From Hyphomicrobiales bacterium (GTDB lineage: Bacteria > Pseudomonadota > Alphaproteobacteria > Rhizobiales > Rhizobiaceae): a DNA stretch of 64,000 nucleotides. Both the position numbers and the translations under genes were made by a program. The notes under the pieces were generated by a model that did no database searches, was not told the DNA's origin, and worked only from the letters and a program-made list of their open reading frames with translations. Position 1 is the first letter of the stretch, and each line of letters starts with the position of its first letter. The stretch is taken from positions 62,001 to 126,000 of the forward strand of contig UBTF01000008.1 in NCBI GenBank assembly GCA_900468285.1, given 5' to 3'. Below are positions 17,538 to 26,683 of this stretch, one piece after another.

Positions 17538-17580
17538 CGGCGTCACGTATCTTCCTAGTGAATTCGGCTTCGTGACGCCG
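17538..17580. promoter_or_regulatory. 10-bp perfect inverted repeat between flgD and fliQ
   Basis: CGGCGTCACG (17538-17547) and CGTGACGCCG (17571-17580) are exact reverse complements separated by 23 nt. The second arm ends 20 bp before the fliQ start. There is no T run, so it is either a regulator-binding site or an mRNA structure that reduces read-through into fliQ. Confidence 0.55.
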
Positions 17581-17600
17581 ATTGAATCGAGCGGACTGAG

Positions 17601-17867
17601 ATGAACGAGGCCGACGCTCTCGACATAATGCAGAATGCGATATGGACGGTACTGATTGCATCAGGACCGGCTGTCATGGCCGCAATGGCCGTGGGCATTC
17701 TGATCGCCTTCGTGCAGGCGCTCACCCAGATTCAGGAAATGACCCTCACCTTCGTCCCCAAGATCATTGCGGTCATGGTTGCGATCGGCATTTCCGCGCC
17801 ATTCGTCGGCGCCCAGATATCGATGTTCACGAATATGGTATTTTCCCGCGTCCAATCCGGATTCTAG
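17601..17867 (+). CDS. fliQ: flagellar export gate protein FliQ
   Basis: An 88-residue inner-membrane protein of the type III export gate (FliP-FliQ-FliR). It has two membrane helices (about 17-40, IWTVLIASGPAVMAAMAVGI; about 52-75, FVPKIIAVMVAIGISAPFVG) joined by the FliQ loop FVQALTQIQEMTLTF. In related rhizobia flhA follows directly; here a tRNA and housekeeping genes come next and flhA is about 8.8 kb away. Confidence 0.96.
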   Translation: MNEADALDIMQNAIWTVLIASGPAVMAAMAVGILIAFVQALTQIQEMTLTFVPKIIAVMVAIGISAPFVGAQISMFTNMVFSRVQSGF

Positions 17868-17969
17868 CGATCTTTCAAATCCAAGAACGGCGCAGTGTCG
17901 GTACACTCGCAATCAATCAAATGACTGCAAGTCTTCGTCCGATTAGCCATGAATTGCTGGATTTATGAA

Positions 17970-18044
<75 letters not shown>

Positions 18045-18197
18045 ATCCCGTGCCGAAGCATCTGCTCGACATCAAGTGGGCGCCTATTGCCATAGGTTTC
18101 TGATCAGTGCAAGCCGCAATTTCAGTCTTCGTCATTCAACGGGACAAAAATCATCAAGGGCTGTTGAAAAGACGGATTTTCGGTTATTGGTGCGCTC

Positions 18198-18422
18198 ATG
18201 AACGATCATCACGACATTCCCGCAGATAAAACTGGCTTGCCCGCCGGGCAGGGCGGCCCGGGAGAAAGAGCAAAACGGCAGGAAGCCGAACGCAAGGCGC
18301 GCGCGGCAAAAAAGCTGCGCGAAAATCTTGCCCGGCGCAAGCATCAGGCCCGTGCGCGGCGCGCGGGCGAGGCGGACGAAACAAATGGTCTGCCTGCCGC
18401 AAAAACGGACGAATCGTGCTGA
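18198..18422 (+). CDS. small basic hypothetical protein
   Basis: A 74-residue protein rich in Arg, Ala and Lys (AKRQEAERKARAAKKLRENL, then ARRKHQARARRAG), probably one charged helix with a Gly/Pro-rich N-terminus and an acidic C-terminus. I recall similar short basic proteins beside tRNA genes and murA in rhizobia, but I cannot name a function. The start is ATG 18198 with a poor ribosome binding site. It is read towards murA, 178 bp away, and may be a separate unit. The basic stretch could bind RNA or DNA; this is only composition-based. Confidence 0.6.
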   Translation: MNDHHDIPADKTGLPAGQGGPGERAKRQEAERKARAAKKLRENLARRKHQARARRAGEADETNGLPAAKTDESC

Positions 18423-18599
18423 CAAGAAACATTTAGCGGAAAATTGAATTGGGGCAGAGTTTCCTCTACTGCATGGCCTGAAATATGCAGCAGAGCCCTC
18501 TCACAGCCATTTCAGACCGGACATCACTCATCGGATAGGCAGGAGAGGCCATCCGCTGCAAGCACTCAGGAAAGGCGGGCACAAAGCCCGTAGGGACGT

Positions 18600-19892
18600 A
18601 TGGATCGCATCAGAATAACAGGCGGCAATGAACTCAACGGCATCATCCCCATTTCGGGTGCAAAGAATGCGGCCCTGCCGTTGATGATCGCCTCGCTTCT
18701 GACGAGCGACACATTGACCCTCGAAAACGTCCCGCATCTGGCAGACGTTGAACAGCTCATTCGTATTCTGGGCAATCATGGCGTCGACATCTCCGTCAAT
18801 GGTCGTCGCGAGAGCCAGGCCGAAAGCTATTCCCGTACGGTCCATTTTACCTGCCGCACCATTGTCGATACCACGGCTCCCTATGAGCTGGTTTCCAAGA
18901 TGCGGGCGAGCTTCTGGGTCATCGGCCCGCTTCTGGCGCGCGAGGGCAGGGCACGCGTTTCCCTGCCAGGCGGCTGCGCCATCGGCACACGCCCGGTCGA
19001 CCTTTTTATCGAGGGTCTTGAGGCGCTCGGTGCGAAAATGGAGATCGACAGCGGCTACATCAATGCGACGGCACCTGCGGGCGGCCTGGTCGGCGCAACC
19101 TATACTTTCCCGAAAGTGTCCGTGGGTGCGACCCACGTCATGCTGATGGCGGCATCGCTGGCGCGTGGCACAACTGTCATTCACAATGCAGCGCGTGAGC
19201 CTGAAGTCGTTGATCTCGCCGATTGTCTTAAGGCCATGGGTGCGAAAATCGAAGGTGCGGGCACGTCCACCATCACTATCGAAGGTGTGACATCGCTTTC
19301 CGGCGCACGCCACCGCGTCCTGCCGGATCGTATCGAAACCGGCACCTACGCCATGGCGGTCGCCATGACCGGCGGCGATGTGGTGCTGGAAGGAACCCGT
19401 GCCTCGCTGCTCGACAACGCGCTCGAAACGCTGAAGCTTGCCGGTGCGACCATTACGGAAACCGAGAGCGGCCTGCGCGTTGTTCGTAACGGCAATGGCA
19501 TCCATCCCGTCGATATCGTAACCGAGCCTTTCCCGGGCTTCCCGACGGACCTTCAGGCGCAGTTCATGGCGCTGATGACGCGGGCCCAGGGCGTTTCACA
19601 CATCACGGAAACAATCTTTGAAAATCGCTTCATGCATGTGCAGGAACTGGCGCGTCTTGGCGCGAAGATTTCGCTCTCCGGCCAGATGGCGCGCATCGAA
19701 GGCGTTTCGCGGCTGAAGGGCGCACCCGTGATGGCCACAGACCTTCGCGCCTCCGTCTCTTTGGTCATTGCCGGTCTCGTTGCGGAAGGCGAGACGATGG
19801 TCTCGCGCGTCTATCACCTTGACCGCGGCTTTGAGCGTCTGGAAGAAAAACTCAACCGTTGCGGTGCACAGGTCGAGCGCGTCAGCGATTGA
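18600..19892 (+). CDS. murA: UDP-N-acetylglucosamine 1-carboxyvinyltransferase MurA
   Basis: A 430-residue cytoplasmic enzyme that transfers enolpyruvyl from PEP to UDP-GlcNAc, the first committed step of peptidoglycan synthesis and the target of fosfomycin. Lys22 (SGAKNAALP) and the catalytic Cys126 ([15 protein letters not shown]) are present, so the enzyme should be fosfomycin-sensitive in principle. The two inside-out alpha/beta domains are covered completely and the length is normal. A 177-bp gap precedes it. Confidence 0.97.
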   Translation: MDRIRITGGNELNGIIPISGAKNAALPLMIASLLTSDTLTLENVPHLADVEQLIRILGNHGVDISVNGRRESQAESYSRTVHFTCRTIVDTTAPYELVSKMRASFWVIGPLLAREGRARVSLPGGCAIGTRPVDLFIEGLEALGAKMEIDSGYINATAPAGGLVGATYTFPKVSVGATHVMLMAASLARGTTVIHNAAREPEVVDLADCLKAMGAKIEGAGTSTITIEGVTSLSGARHRVLPDRIETGTYAMAVAMTGGDVVLEGTRASLLDNALETLKLAGATITETESGLRVVRNGNGIHPVDIVTEPFPGFPTDLQAQFMALMTRAQGVSHITETIFENRFMHVQELARLGAKISLSGQMARIEGVSRLKGAPVMATDLRASVSLVIAGLVAEGETMVSRVYHLDRGFERLEEKLNRCGAQVERVSD

Positions 19893-20082
19893 TCGGCAAC
19901 AACGGGGACCCCGCCCCAAACTCTCTGTGGCGGAGGTTCTGGTCGTGCGCTTTTGACGTCTGGCGGCCAATACGCGTCGCTCACTGAAGCTCGCAGGTTG
20001 TAGAGCGGGCTTCAACTGCCTATCTCCAAGTCATCGATTGGAAATACGCGGCACCGTCCGCACGAAGAGGACACAGGAAACG

Positions 20083-20520
20083 ATGAGCGGCCTTAAATTG
20101 ATGGCGCTTGACGGAGAAGATCTCTCTGTCATCTCAACCCACATGCAAGATAGCGTCTTCAAGCTGAAAGACGTGTCCCTCGATCTCCGTAGCGGGCAGT
20201 TTTTGCTGTCTGCGAACCGGTTCGTTTGGGAAAACGCAACCAGGAAAGGCCAGTCGCCTGAGCGTTGCCGCAGTGTGCTGGCCCTGAAACGGGTCGGCCA
20301 CGCACGTTCGCACGGTTTCGACCGAAACGACAAGGAGCAGGTGCTGTCTCTGCTGGCTGTGCGCTTTACCCAGAACGGCGAGGGGCCCGACGGGACGATA
20401 GAACTGGTTCTGTCCGGCGGAGGCGCAATTGCGCTTGATGTGGAATGCATCGAAGCGCAAATGGCCGATGTCAGCGGCGGCTGGGAGGCGGCGTCGAAGC
20501 CGTATCATCCGGAAGACTAA
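20083..20520 (+). CDS. DUF2948-type conserved hypothetical protein
   Basis: A 145-residue protein. I start it at ATG 20083 (MSGLKLMALDGEDLSVISTH) because AGGAAA lies just upstream and the upstream 15 codons do not look coding. The sequence fits the alpha-proteobacterial DUF2948 family, commonly found beside hisD (HMQDSVFKLKDVSLDLRSGQ; LALKRVGHARSHGFDRNDKE; LSGGGAIALDVECIEAQMAD). No catalytic motif is evident and the function is unknown. A weak terminator follows before hisD. Confidence 0.8.
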   Translation: MSGLKLMALDGEDLSVISTHMQDSVFKLKDVSLDLRSGQFLLSANRFVWENATRKGQSPERCRSVLALKRVGHARSHGFDRNDKEQVLSLLAVRFTQNGEGPDGTIELVLSGGGAIALDVECIEAQMADVSGGWEAASKPYHPED

Positions 20521-20532
20521 TTCTTCAACGAA

Positions 20533-20566
20533 AGGCGGACAGGGAATTGCCTTGCCCGCCTGTTTC
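20533..20566 (+). terminator. probable terminator before hisD
   Basis: AGGCGG with CAGG pairs imperfectly with CCTTG and CCGCCT around GAATTG, then TGTTTCGATTT. One bulge and a broken T run make it only moderately convincing. Confidence 0.5.
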
Positions 20567-20656
20567 GATTTATGCCACATACCCTAGTGCGTACGTAGAT
20601 ATACGCAGGCAAGGCATTGCTCCGTTCGATGACGGGGCCTTAAGAGGGTAAGTGAC

Positions 20657-21955
20657 GTGGCAATCTGGCTGGAGCAGGCGTCTGCTGATTTTGAACGGGC
20701 ATTCGCGGCATTCCTGACGACAAAGAGAGAAGTTTCAGAAGACGTCAACGCCGTGGTGCGCGACATCATCGATGACGTGCGCACACGGGGCGATGAGGCG
20801 CTGGCCCATTACTCACTCAAGTTCGACAAGCTCGATTTCGCCACGCAGGCCATGCGCGTGACCGCGCAGGAAATCGATGCGGCGATTGCGTTGGTGGACA
20901 AGGCCGTGCTTGACGCGCTGGAACTGGCAGCCAGACGCATCGAGAAGCACCATGCCCGGCAGATGCCGAAAGACGATATATACGAGGACGATATCGGCGT
21001 TGGCCTTGGCTCTCGCTGGACAGCCATCGAGGCTGTTGGGCTTTATGTGCCTGGCGGTACGGCAAGCTACCCAAGTTCGGTGCTGATGAATGCCGTTCCG
21101 GCAAAAGTTGCGGGCGTCGAGCGTATCGTCATGGTCGTTCCTGCTAATAATGGCGCCATCAATCCGGCCGTGCTGGCAGCGGCCCGCATAGCGGGTGTCA
21201 AGGAAATCTACCGCATTGGCGGCGCCCAGGCCGTGGCCGCGCTGGCCTATGGCACAGACACGATTGCGCCCGTCGCCAAGATCGTCGGCCCCGGTAATGC
21301 CTATGTGGCAGCAGCCAAGCGCCACGTCTTCGGCACTGTTGGTATCGACATGATCGCAGGTCCATCAGAGGTCCTCGTCATTGCCGACCGGAACAACAAT
21401 CCGGAATGGCTGGCCGCCGATCTTCTGGCCCAGGCGGAACATGATGAGGGTGCCCAGTCCATCCTGATCACCGATGATGCCGAATTGGGCAAAGCGGTGG
21501 AACAGGCGGTCGAGCGGCAGCTGAAACTGCTGTCACGCACGCAGACGGCAACGGCCAGCTGGCGGGACTTCGGCGCCATCATTCTCGTCGATGACCTCAC
21601 TGCTGCAATTCCCCTTGCCAACCGCATCGCGGCGGAACACCTGGAACTGGCAGTCGATGATCCCGATGCCTTGATGGCCGGAATACGCAACGCCGGGGCA
21701 ATTTTTGTGGGTCGCCATACGCCGGAAGTCATCGGCGATTATGTTGGCGGGTCAAATCACGTCTTGCCGACGGCGCGCTCCGCCCGGTTCTCCTCCGGCC
21801 TGTCGGTGCTGGATTTCGTCAAGCGAACCTCCATTCTCAGGCTTGGTGCCGAGCAATTGCGCCAGTTGGCACCATCAGCGATAACGCTTGCTCACTCGGA
21901 AGGGCTGGATGCGCACGCGCGTTCGGTCGCCATTCGTCTCAATCTGGAAGGCTAA
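20657..21955 (+). CDS. hisD: histidinol dehydrogenase HisD
   Basis: A 432-residue zinc enzyme for the last two oxidation steps of histidine synthesis (L-histidinol to L-histidine, NAD+). Gln259 and His262 (LLAQAEHDEG) are the zinc ligands at the usual numbering, and the HisD signatures GLYVPGGTASYPSSVLMNAV and KIVGPGNAYVAAAKR are present. The start is GTG 20657 after AGAGGGTAAGTGAC. It leads a probable four-gene run (hisD, UPF0262, phosphatase, infA), the same layout I recall for many rhizobia. Confidence 0.97.
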   Translation: MAIWLEQASADFERAFAAFLTTKREVSEDVNAVVRDIIDDVRTRGDEALAHYSLKFDKLDFATQAMRVTAQEIDAAIALVDKAVLDALELAARRIEKHHARQMPKDDIYEDDIGVGLGSRWTAIEAVGLYVPGGTASYPSSVLMNAVPAKVAGVERIVMVVPANNGAINPAVLAAARIAGVKEIYRIGGAQAVAALAYGTDTIAPVAKIVGPGNAYVAAAKRHVFGTVGIDMIAGPSEVLVIADRNNNPEWLAADLLAQAEHDEGAQSILITDDAELGKAVEQAVERQLKLLSRTQTATASWRDFGAIILVDDLTAAIPLANRIAAEHLELAVDDPDALMAGIRNAGAIFVGRHTPEVIGDYVGGSNHVLPTARSARFSSGLSVLDFVKRTSILRLGAEQLRQLAPSAITLAHSEGLDAHARSVAIRLNLEG

Positions 21956-21958
21956 GGA

Positions 21959-22432
21959 ATGGGGGCAGACGTGTTCAGGCTCTGCGACGTGGTTCTGGAC
22001 GAGAGCATCGGCCGGTCCACGCCCGACGTTGAGCATGAGCGCGCCGTCGCCATTTTTGACCTCATCGAGGAAAACAGTTTCGAACCAGTCGGTCATGCGG
22101 GCGGTCCGTACAAGCTCAGCATCTCGCTGGTGGACTCCAAGCTTGTCTTTACGATCAAGACCGAGAGCGATGACGCGGTCGCCACGCATATTCTTTCGCT
22201 GACGCCTTTCCGGCGGATCATCAAGGACTACTTCATGATCTGCGAAAGCTATTATGAGGCGATCCGCTCCTCCACCCCCAGTCAGATCGAAGCGATAGAC
22301 ATGGGCAGGCGGGGCATCCATAATGATGGCTCGCAAACATTGATGGACCGCCTCTCAGGCAAGATAAAGGTGGATTTTGACACGGCACGGCGCCTCTTCA
22401 CCCTGGTCTGTGTGCTCTATTGGCGGGGCTAG
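21959..22432 (+). CDS. UPF0262 family protein
   Basis: A 157-residue protein of the UPF0262 family, restricted to alpha-proteobacteria as far as I know. Hallmarks are [39 protein letters not shown] and [20 protein letters not shown], ending [10 protein letters not shown]. Its start codon follows the hisD stop by 3 bp. Function is unknown; conservation next to hisD and the phosphatase suggests constant cotranscription and need not imply a histidine role. Confidence 0.9.
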   Translation: MGADVFRLCDVVLDESIGRSTPDVEHERAVAIFDLIEENSFEPVGHAGGPYKLSISLVDSKLVFTIKTESDDAVATHILSLTPFRRIIKDYFMICESYYEAIRSSTPSQIEAIDMGRRGIHNDGSQTLMDRLSGKIKVDFDTARRLFTLVCVLYWRG

Positions 22433-22434
22433 TG

Positions 22435-22914
22435 ATGCAGGATCAGCTGGCTGCAGACTTGAAAGAGAAGTCGCCGCGCGCCATATTGTTCATGTGCGGC
22501 ATGAACTCGATCCGCTCTCCCATGGCCGAAGTTATCGCCAAGCAACTGGTTGCCCCCGGCATCTATATCCAATCGGCAGGCGTGCGCGCAGGTGAGCGCG
22601 ACCCTTTTGTGGATGTGGTGCTGGACGAGGCGGGTTTGACGCTCGGCAAGCACAAGCCGCGAACGCTTGAGGAGATCGAGGACGATTTCTTTGATCTCAT
22701 CATCACGCTGACGCCAGAAGCACACCACACGGCTCTCGAACTGACACGATCAAACGCCCTTGATGTTGTCTACTGGCCAACGATGGACCCGACCGTTGCG
22801 ACGGGCACAAGAGACAATATTCTCGAAGCCTATCGTGAGGTTCGGGAACACCTTAAAAAGCTGATTTCGGAGCGCCTGCCGCAACGCGCAAGGCCATTTT
22901 CCGAGACACTTTAA
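22435..22914 (+). CDS. low-molecular-weight phosphotyrosine phosphatase-like protein (ArsC/Wzb fold)
   Basis: A 159-residue cytoplasmic phosphatase-fold protein. With ATG 22435, 2 bp after the previous stop, the P-loop CX5R is Cys21 to Arg27 (MCGMNSIRSPMAEV) and the general acid is Asp118 (YWPTMDPT). Both are intact, so phosphatase activity is likely; substrates could be phosphotyrosine proteins, or arsenate if it acts as a reductase. The linkage to hisD and infA is conserved in related genomes and gives no substrate hint. An in-frame ATG at 22420 lies inside the upstream gene and is less likely. Confidence 0.88.
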   Translation: MQDQLAADLKEKSPRAILFMCGMNSIRSPMAEVIAKQLVAPGIYIQSAGVRAGERDPFVDVVLDEAGLTLGKHKPRTLEEIEDDFFDLIITLTPEAHHTALELTRSNALDVVYWPTMDPTVATGTRDNILEAYREVREHLKKLISERLPQRARPFSETL

Positions 22915-22974
22915 AACGGTTGACAATTTAGGTTCACAAATGTGCGGCGATTGTGTAGTTTCCGCGCAATTTTC

Positions 22975-22992
22975 CCGGACTGTTCAGTCCGG
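22975..22992. promoter_or_regulatory. palindrome upstream of infA
   Basis: CCGGACTGTTCAGTCCGG has 8-bp arms around TT. It lies 28 bp before infA, in a 105-bp gap that also contains TTGACA at 22920-22925. It may form a hairpin in the infA leader. No clear -10 box was found. Confidence 0.4.
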
Positions 22993-23019
22993 CAATATCA
23001 ACAGGAAGAAAAACCCTAT

Positions 23020-23238
23020 ATGACAAAAGAAGAAGTCCTCGAGTTTCCGGGCGTCGTTACCGAACTTTTGCCGAACGCAACCTTTCGCGTAAAGCTGGAA
23101 AACGAACACGAAATCATCGCACACACTGCCGGCCGTATGCGCAAGAACCGTATCCGCGTTCTGGCGGGTGACAAGGTGCTTGTCGAAATGACGCCCTACG
23201 ACCTGACCAAGGGTCGCATCACCTATCGTTTCAAGTAA
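23020..23238 (+). CDS. infA: translation initiation factor IF-1
   Basis: A 72-residue OB-fold protein, matching IF-1 over its whole length ([20 protein letters not shown], then [20 protein letters not shown], ending ITYRFK). The start is ATG 23020; the open frame extends upstream without homology. IF-1 binds the ribosomal A site during initiation. GGAAGAA precedes the start. It is followed 30 bp later by maf, with no terminator between them. Confidence 0.97.
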   Translation: MTKEEVLEFPGVVTELLPNATFRVKLENEHEIIAHTAGRMRKNRIRVLAGDKVLVEMTPYDLTKGRITYRFK

Positions 23239-23268
23239 TCGCCCGCACACCGGGACGACTGGCAGAGC

Positions 23269-23892
23269 ATGACAGACGCAAAACAAAAGCTGATTCTGGC
23301 TTCCGGGTCGCCCCGCCGTCTTGAGCTGTTGAATCAGGTGGGCATCGAGCCCGCACGGCTCATGCCCATGGATATCGATGAAACACCGGCACGGCTGGAG
23401 CACCCGCGCACATTGTGCCGACGGCTATCCCTCCAGAAGGCCGAAGCCGCATACAAGGCGGTCAAGGGTGAGCTTGCGTGGAAGGGCGCTTACGTCCTGG
23501 GCTCTGACACGGTCGTGGCTGTCGGCCGCCGCATCGTCGGCAAGGCGGAATATATCGAGGAGGCATCTGCTGCTCTCCACCTTCTGTCCGGCCGCAGCCA
23601 TTGGGTCTATACCGGCATCTGTCTGGTCACGCCCAGCGGCAAGGTTCGCCAGAAGGTCGTGGAGACGAAGGTGCGCTTCAAGCGTCTCTCGCAACACGAA
23701 ATCCAAAGCTATATCGCGTCGGGCCAATGGCGCGGCAAGGCAGGGGCCTATGGCATTCAGGGCATCGCCGGCTGTTTCGTTCAGAAACTGACCGGGTCCT
23801 ATACGAATGTGGTCGGTCTGCCGCTTTATGAAACCGTGTCACTTCTTGCCGGCGAAGGGTTTGAGGTGGCACCCGCCTGGCAGGAAGGTTGA
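23269..23892 (+). CDS. maf: Maf/YhdE-type nucleotide pyrophosphatase
   Basis: A 207-residue Maf family protein, which hydrolyses canonical or modified NTPs to the monophosphate and is linked to division control. The N-terminal signature [17 protein letters not shown], the conserved [16 protein letters not shown] with its acidic residue, and the [20 protein letters not shown] motif are complete. It stops just before the yacG start and the two share the yacG ribosome binding site region, implying cotranscription. Confidence 0.93.
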   Translation: MTDAKQKLILASGSPRRLELLNQVGIEPARLMPMDIDETPARLEHPRTLCRRLSLQKAEAAYKAVKGELAWKGAYVLGSDTVVAVGRRIVGKAEYIEEASAALHLLSGRSHWVYTGICLVTPSGKVRQKVVETKVRFKRLSQHEIQSYIASGQWRGKAGAYGIQGIAGCFVQKLTGSYTNVVGLPLYETVSLLAGEGFEVAPAWQEG

Positions 23893-23897
23893 TCCCA

Positions 23898-24128
23898 ATG
23901 ACAGATGCATCTCACGAATCCAACGTCACGCCTTTGCGCAAGACGCAGCCCTGTCCCGAATGCAAAAGACCGTCGACGCGCGAAGACTATCCTTTTTGCT
24001 CGGACCGCTGCCGCTCGCTGGACCTCTCGCGCTGGCTCAAAGGCTCCTACGCCATTCCGGTTGCTGATGATGAGAGCAATCCTGACGAGGAAGGCGTTGT
24101 GAGGCGTCCTGCCGACGACGCCTACTGA
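23898..24128 (+). CDS. yacG: YacG family zinc protein (DNA gyrase inhibitor)
   Basis: A 76-residue protein with a four-cysteine zinc site (CPECKRP, then FCSDRCRSLDLSRWL), Cys19, 22, 34 and 38 when counted from ATG 23898. I prefer this ATG over the upstream TTG because AGGAAGG is placed 9 nt before it. E. coli YacG binds GyrB and inhibits gyrase. The acidic C-terminal tail (DDESNPDEEG) is typical. A terminator follows. Confidence 0.93.
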   Translation: MTDASHESNVTPLRKTQPCPECKRPSTREDYPFCSDRCRSLDLSRWLKGSYAIPVADDESNPDEEGVVRRPADDAY

Positions 24129-24157
24129 CGGAACAAGCACCGTATTGATCTAAAAAC

Positions 24158-24193
24158 AAAGGCCCGAAATCATTGAGATTTCGAGCCTTTTTT
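24158..24193. terminator. bidirectional terminator between yacG and the DUF1217 gene
   Basis: AAAGGCCCGAAATC (24158-24171) pairs with GATTTCGAGCCTTT (24177-24190) with one mismatch. T-rich DNA flanks it on both strands, so it can end yacG (plus) and the convergent 24219-26399 gene (minus). Confidence 0.8.
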
Positions 24194-24218
24194 CTTTATC
24201 CTGAACAGAGATGCGTTT

Positions 24219-26399
24219 TTACTGCGACCGCAGCTGCGAGACCGCCAAAAGCGTATCTGCGCTGATAGACGTGCTGCCACTCAAGATTGACAGAACGGGT
24301 GATTGGGATCCCGACTGCACATCGTAAAGCGCCGTATAGCGTTTGACGATCTTCTCGACATATTCCGGATCCTGAAGCTGGGTAATGTCGATATATTTCG
24401 TAACCAGTTCCGCCTGCTTTGTCACATCCATATTGGCGATGGAGCTCGGCACGCTAAAGGCAGTCTTGAAAAACTCGAAGAGGGCGTCGTCGCTGAGGAA
24501 TCCATAGGCGCTGGAAATTGTGGGAGCCATCCGCTCGAAATACATGGCAAGGCGGACGCCTTGATTGGATTCGCCCTGCTGCTCTTCCAAGGTCTGCCGG
24601 ACATACTGATTGACCGTTCCCAGCACTGCACCGCGCTGCTGTCCACCCTGGATGGCGTCTTTCGTGATATTGCCCTCTGCATCGAAATTGAATGAGGCGA
24701 CAATCTCCGCAAATTTCTTGTTTTCATCTGTGTTTACGAAGCTGTTCGGGTCGTTCAGATCGGACGAGAACATCTTCTTGAGATCGTCCGACGTGACGCT
24801 CTCCGGGTCGATCCCGTTGGCTTCAAGGATGAAATTCGTCAGCCTCTTATCGGCCAGGAATTCCTTTACGGTCTCGACCGATTGCATTTTCGACTTGTAG
24901 TACTCGATCTCGGTGTCGGCCTTCTTGCCCGCCGCTTCTTTTTCGGCGCCGGTCAATGTTCTGAGTTTTATGCTTTCATAGTCCGAGGCATAGCGGTCGG
25001 TAACGCTTTCAGACTGGGCCAGCACAGGTGCTCTCAATTCACCATCCGCGCTGAAATTGAAAGCCTTGTTCAACTCAACGAAACGCTCGTCTTTCAGCGA
25101 ATTGACATAGCTCTTCTTGTCCGTGACGTCGCTCGTCAGGACACGTTTCAGCTCCGACTGGCTGATCTCATCGGGATCGATGCCATATGCTCGCAACGCC
25201 ACATCCCAGACTTCGGTCACAGCGTCATTTTTCTTGTCTTTGTCCTTCTTGTTGGAAACAAAGAAGTCCTCAAGATTGGTAAACGTGTCGATCCTGGTGT
25301 CGTAATTCTTGACCGCGTCGTCGATTGTTGCCGTCTTGTCCTTGTTGAAAGCCGTCTTGTAGTCTTTCACCATGACTGTCGTCTGGGCAGAAGTCTGGGC
25401 CGTGTTGCCACTTGCCAGTGTCCCGTCAGTCTCGAAGTTGAATGCGTCCAGAAGCTTCGTGTTGCCATATGCGGCCGCCGCATTTTCGCTCGACATGAGG
25501 CTTGCGACGGTGGACGGCATGATCGTGCTGCTGAGGCTGAACGTCTTCTTGACGTATTCCAGCATTCGGCTGTCGGCGACGAGATCCTTGGCGGTGGTCA
25601 CGGTCGCTATGTTCTTTTCCCAATACCGCGTGTTTGCATCGTGAAGCAGGGTCGAGGGAAATGTCGACTGGTTGTAGATATAGTCCAGCTTCAGGTCTTC
25701 GGTCTGGTCCGTTGTCTGGATAGAGGCGTCGATCGTTCCATCGGCCTTGAAGTTGAAAGCTTCCGCCAGTTTCTTCCAGGCCGGGTTCTTGGCTTTATTG
25801 GCCACACTTTCGGGATCGTCGAGATCGCTCGTCAGAACCTGCTTGAGATAGGTCTTGGATACGTTGTCCGATTCGAGCCCTACTGCTTCGAGAACGTAGG
25901 TGCGCAGCCTGGTGTTGTTGATGAGCCCATCGGCGCTGGTGACCTTGCCGATCTGAGCTGCAAAATAGGTATTCTCTGCCTTGAGTGCGGTCTCTTCTTC
26001 GGTAAAGGACGCCCGGTAAGCATCCGTCAGGCTCGTGGACTGCGAGTCATTCTGGACTGTCTTCTTGTCGCCCTGGAAATTAAAGGCTTCAGCGAACTGG
26101 AGATATCGCTTGTCGGTCAGCGAATTTGCAAAGCTCGACGAGTCGGTCAGGTCGCTTTCCAGAACCTTCCTCATAAAGGCCTTGCCGTAGGTCATGTCCG
26201 CAAGGCCATAGGCCTTCATGGCATAGGAATAGAGACGGTAGTCGCCAAGGAACTCGTCGACGGTCGTTATCTCGCCGATTTTTTCCTTATAGTAAGCTGT
26301 CTCGCGCTCGACCGACGACTGACTGGCAACCTTGGACAAGGTTGAGTTGATGTCGCGGTTTACACTGAGATAGCTTGTATAGGTAGAAATCGACGCCAT
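24219..26399 (-). CDS. DUF1217-type repeat protein of the flagellar cluster
   Basis: A 726-residue protein built from five recognisable repeats and one diverged copy of about 80 residues each (about 33-115, 142-223, 257-328, 362-455, 498-578, 619-695). The repeat reads roughly YY-K-I-x-V-T-TV-EFL-D-RL-x-Y-x-L-A-G, then K-VL-SDL-DP-SF-N, then a FAEAFNF closing motif with DG. This matches what I know as DUF1217, seen near flagellar genes in rhizobia. There is no signal peptide or membrane helix; the N-terminus (MASISTYTSYLSVNRDINST) is Ser/Thr-rich and flagellin-like in composition, so export by the flagellar apparatus is possible. It diverges from flhA. Function is unknown. Confidence 0.8.
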   Translation of the reverse strand: MASISTYTSYLSVNRDINSTLSKVASQSSVERETAYYKEKIGEITTVDEFLGDYRLYSYAMKAYGLADMTYGKAFMRKVLESDLTDSSSFANSLTDKRYLQFAEAFNFQGDKKTVQNDSQSTSLTDAYRASFTEEETALKAENTYFAAQIGKVTSADGLINNTRLRTYVLEAVGLESDNVSKTYLKQVLTSDLDDPESVANKAKNPAWKKLAEAFNFKADGTIDASIQTTDQTEDLKLDYIYNQSTFPSTLLHDANTRYWEKNIATVTTAKDLVADSRMLEYVKKTFSLSSTIMPSTVASLMSSENAAAAYGNTKLLDAFNFETDGTLASGNTAQTSAQTTVMVKDYKTAFNKDKTATIDDAVKNYDTRIDTFTNLEDFFVSNKKDKDKKNDAVTEVWDVALRAYGIDPDEISQSELKRVLTSDVTDKKSYVNSLKDERFVELNKAFNFSADGELRAPVLAQSESVTDRYASDYESIKLRTLTGAEKEAAGKKADTEIEYYKSKMQSVETVKEFLADKRLTNFILEANGIDPESVTSDDLKKMFSSDLNDPNSFVNTDENKKFAEIVASFNFDAEGNITKDAIQGGQQRGAVLGTVNQYVRQTLEEQQGESNQGVRLAMYFERMAPTISSAYGFLSDDALFEFFKTAFSVPSSIANMDVTKQAELVTKYIDITQLQDPEYVEKIVKRYTALYDVQSGSQSPVLSILSGSTSISADTLLAVSQLRSQ

Positions 26400-26683
26400 A
26401 GGGTAGCCTTGCAGGGTTTGGCCCTATCATGGCCAGCGTGCACGCTCTCATCGCGCGAATAACTTGCGCACTATATAACGAAAAACAACTGAACCAAAGC
26501 CAAAATCTCGCTGGCAAAAAGATCACCGCCGTAGGGGGTCTACTTGCGACATTCTTCCACTCTCGCGCAAGCTTGGAGCAATAAAGCTCGTGTGTCGATC
26601 TCCGTCCGGAGGGTCGGCACGGTCGTCTCATGATGGGAAGGCCGGGACGTTTCTACAGTTTCTCATGAAGAGATGGAGTTAGA
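26400..26683. promoter_or_regulatory. divergent promoter region of the DUF1217 gene and flhA
   Basis: This 284-bp gap lies between head-to-head flagellar genes. It contains TCTCATGATG at 26626-26635 and TCTCATGAAG at 26661-26670, resembling the CATGANG element of the flagellin leaders. A purine-rich site (GATGGAG) precedes flhA. No -35/-10 pair is clear. Confidence 0.35.

Noticed and set aside
24882-26345. 487-codon plus-strand frame opposite the DUF1217 gene
   Set aside because: The minus-strand frame is longer, has repeat structure and normal composition; this one is its mirror.
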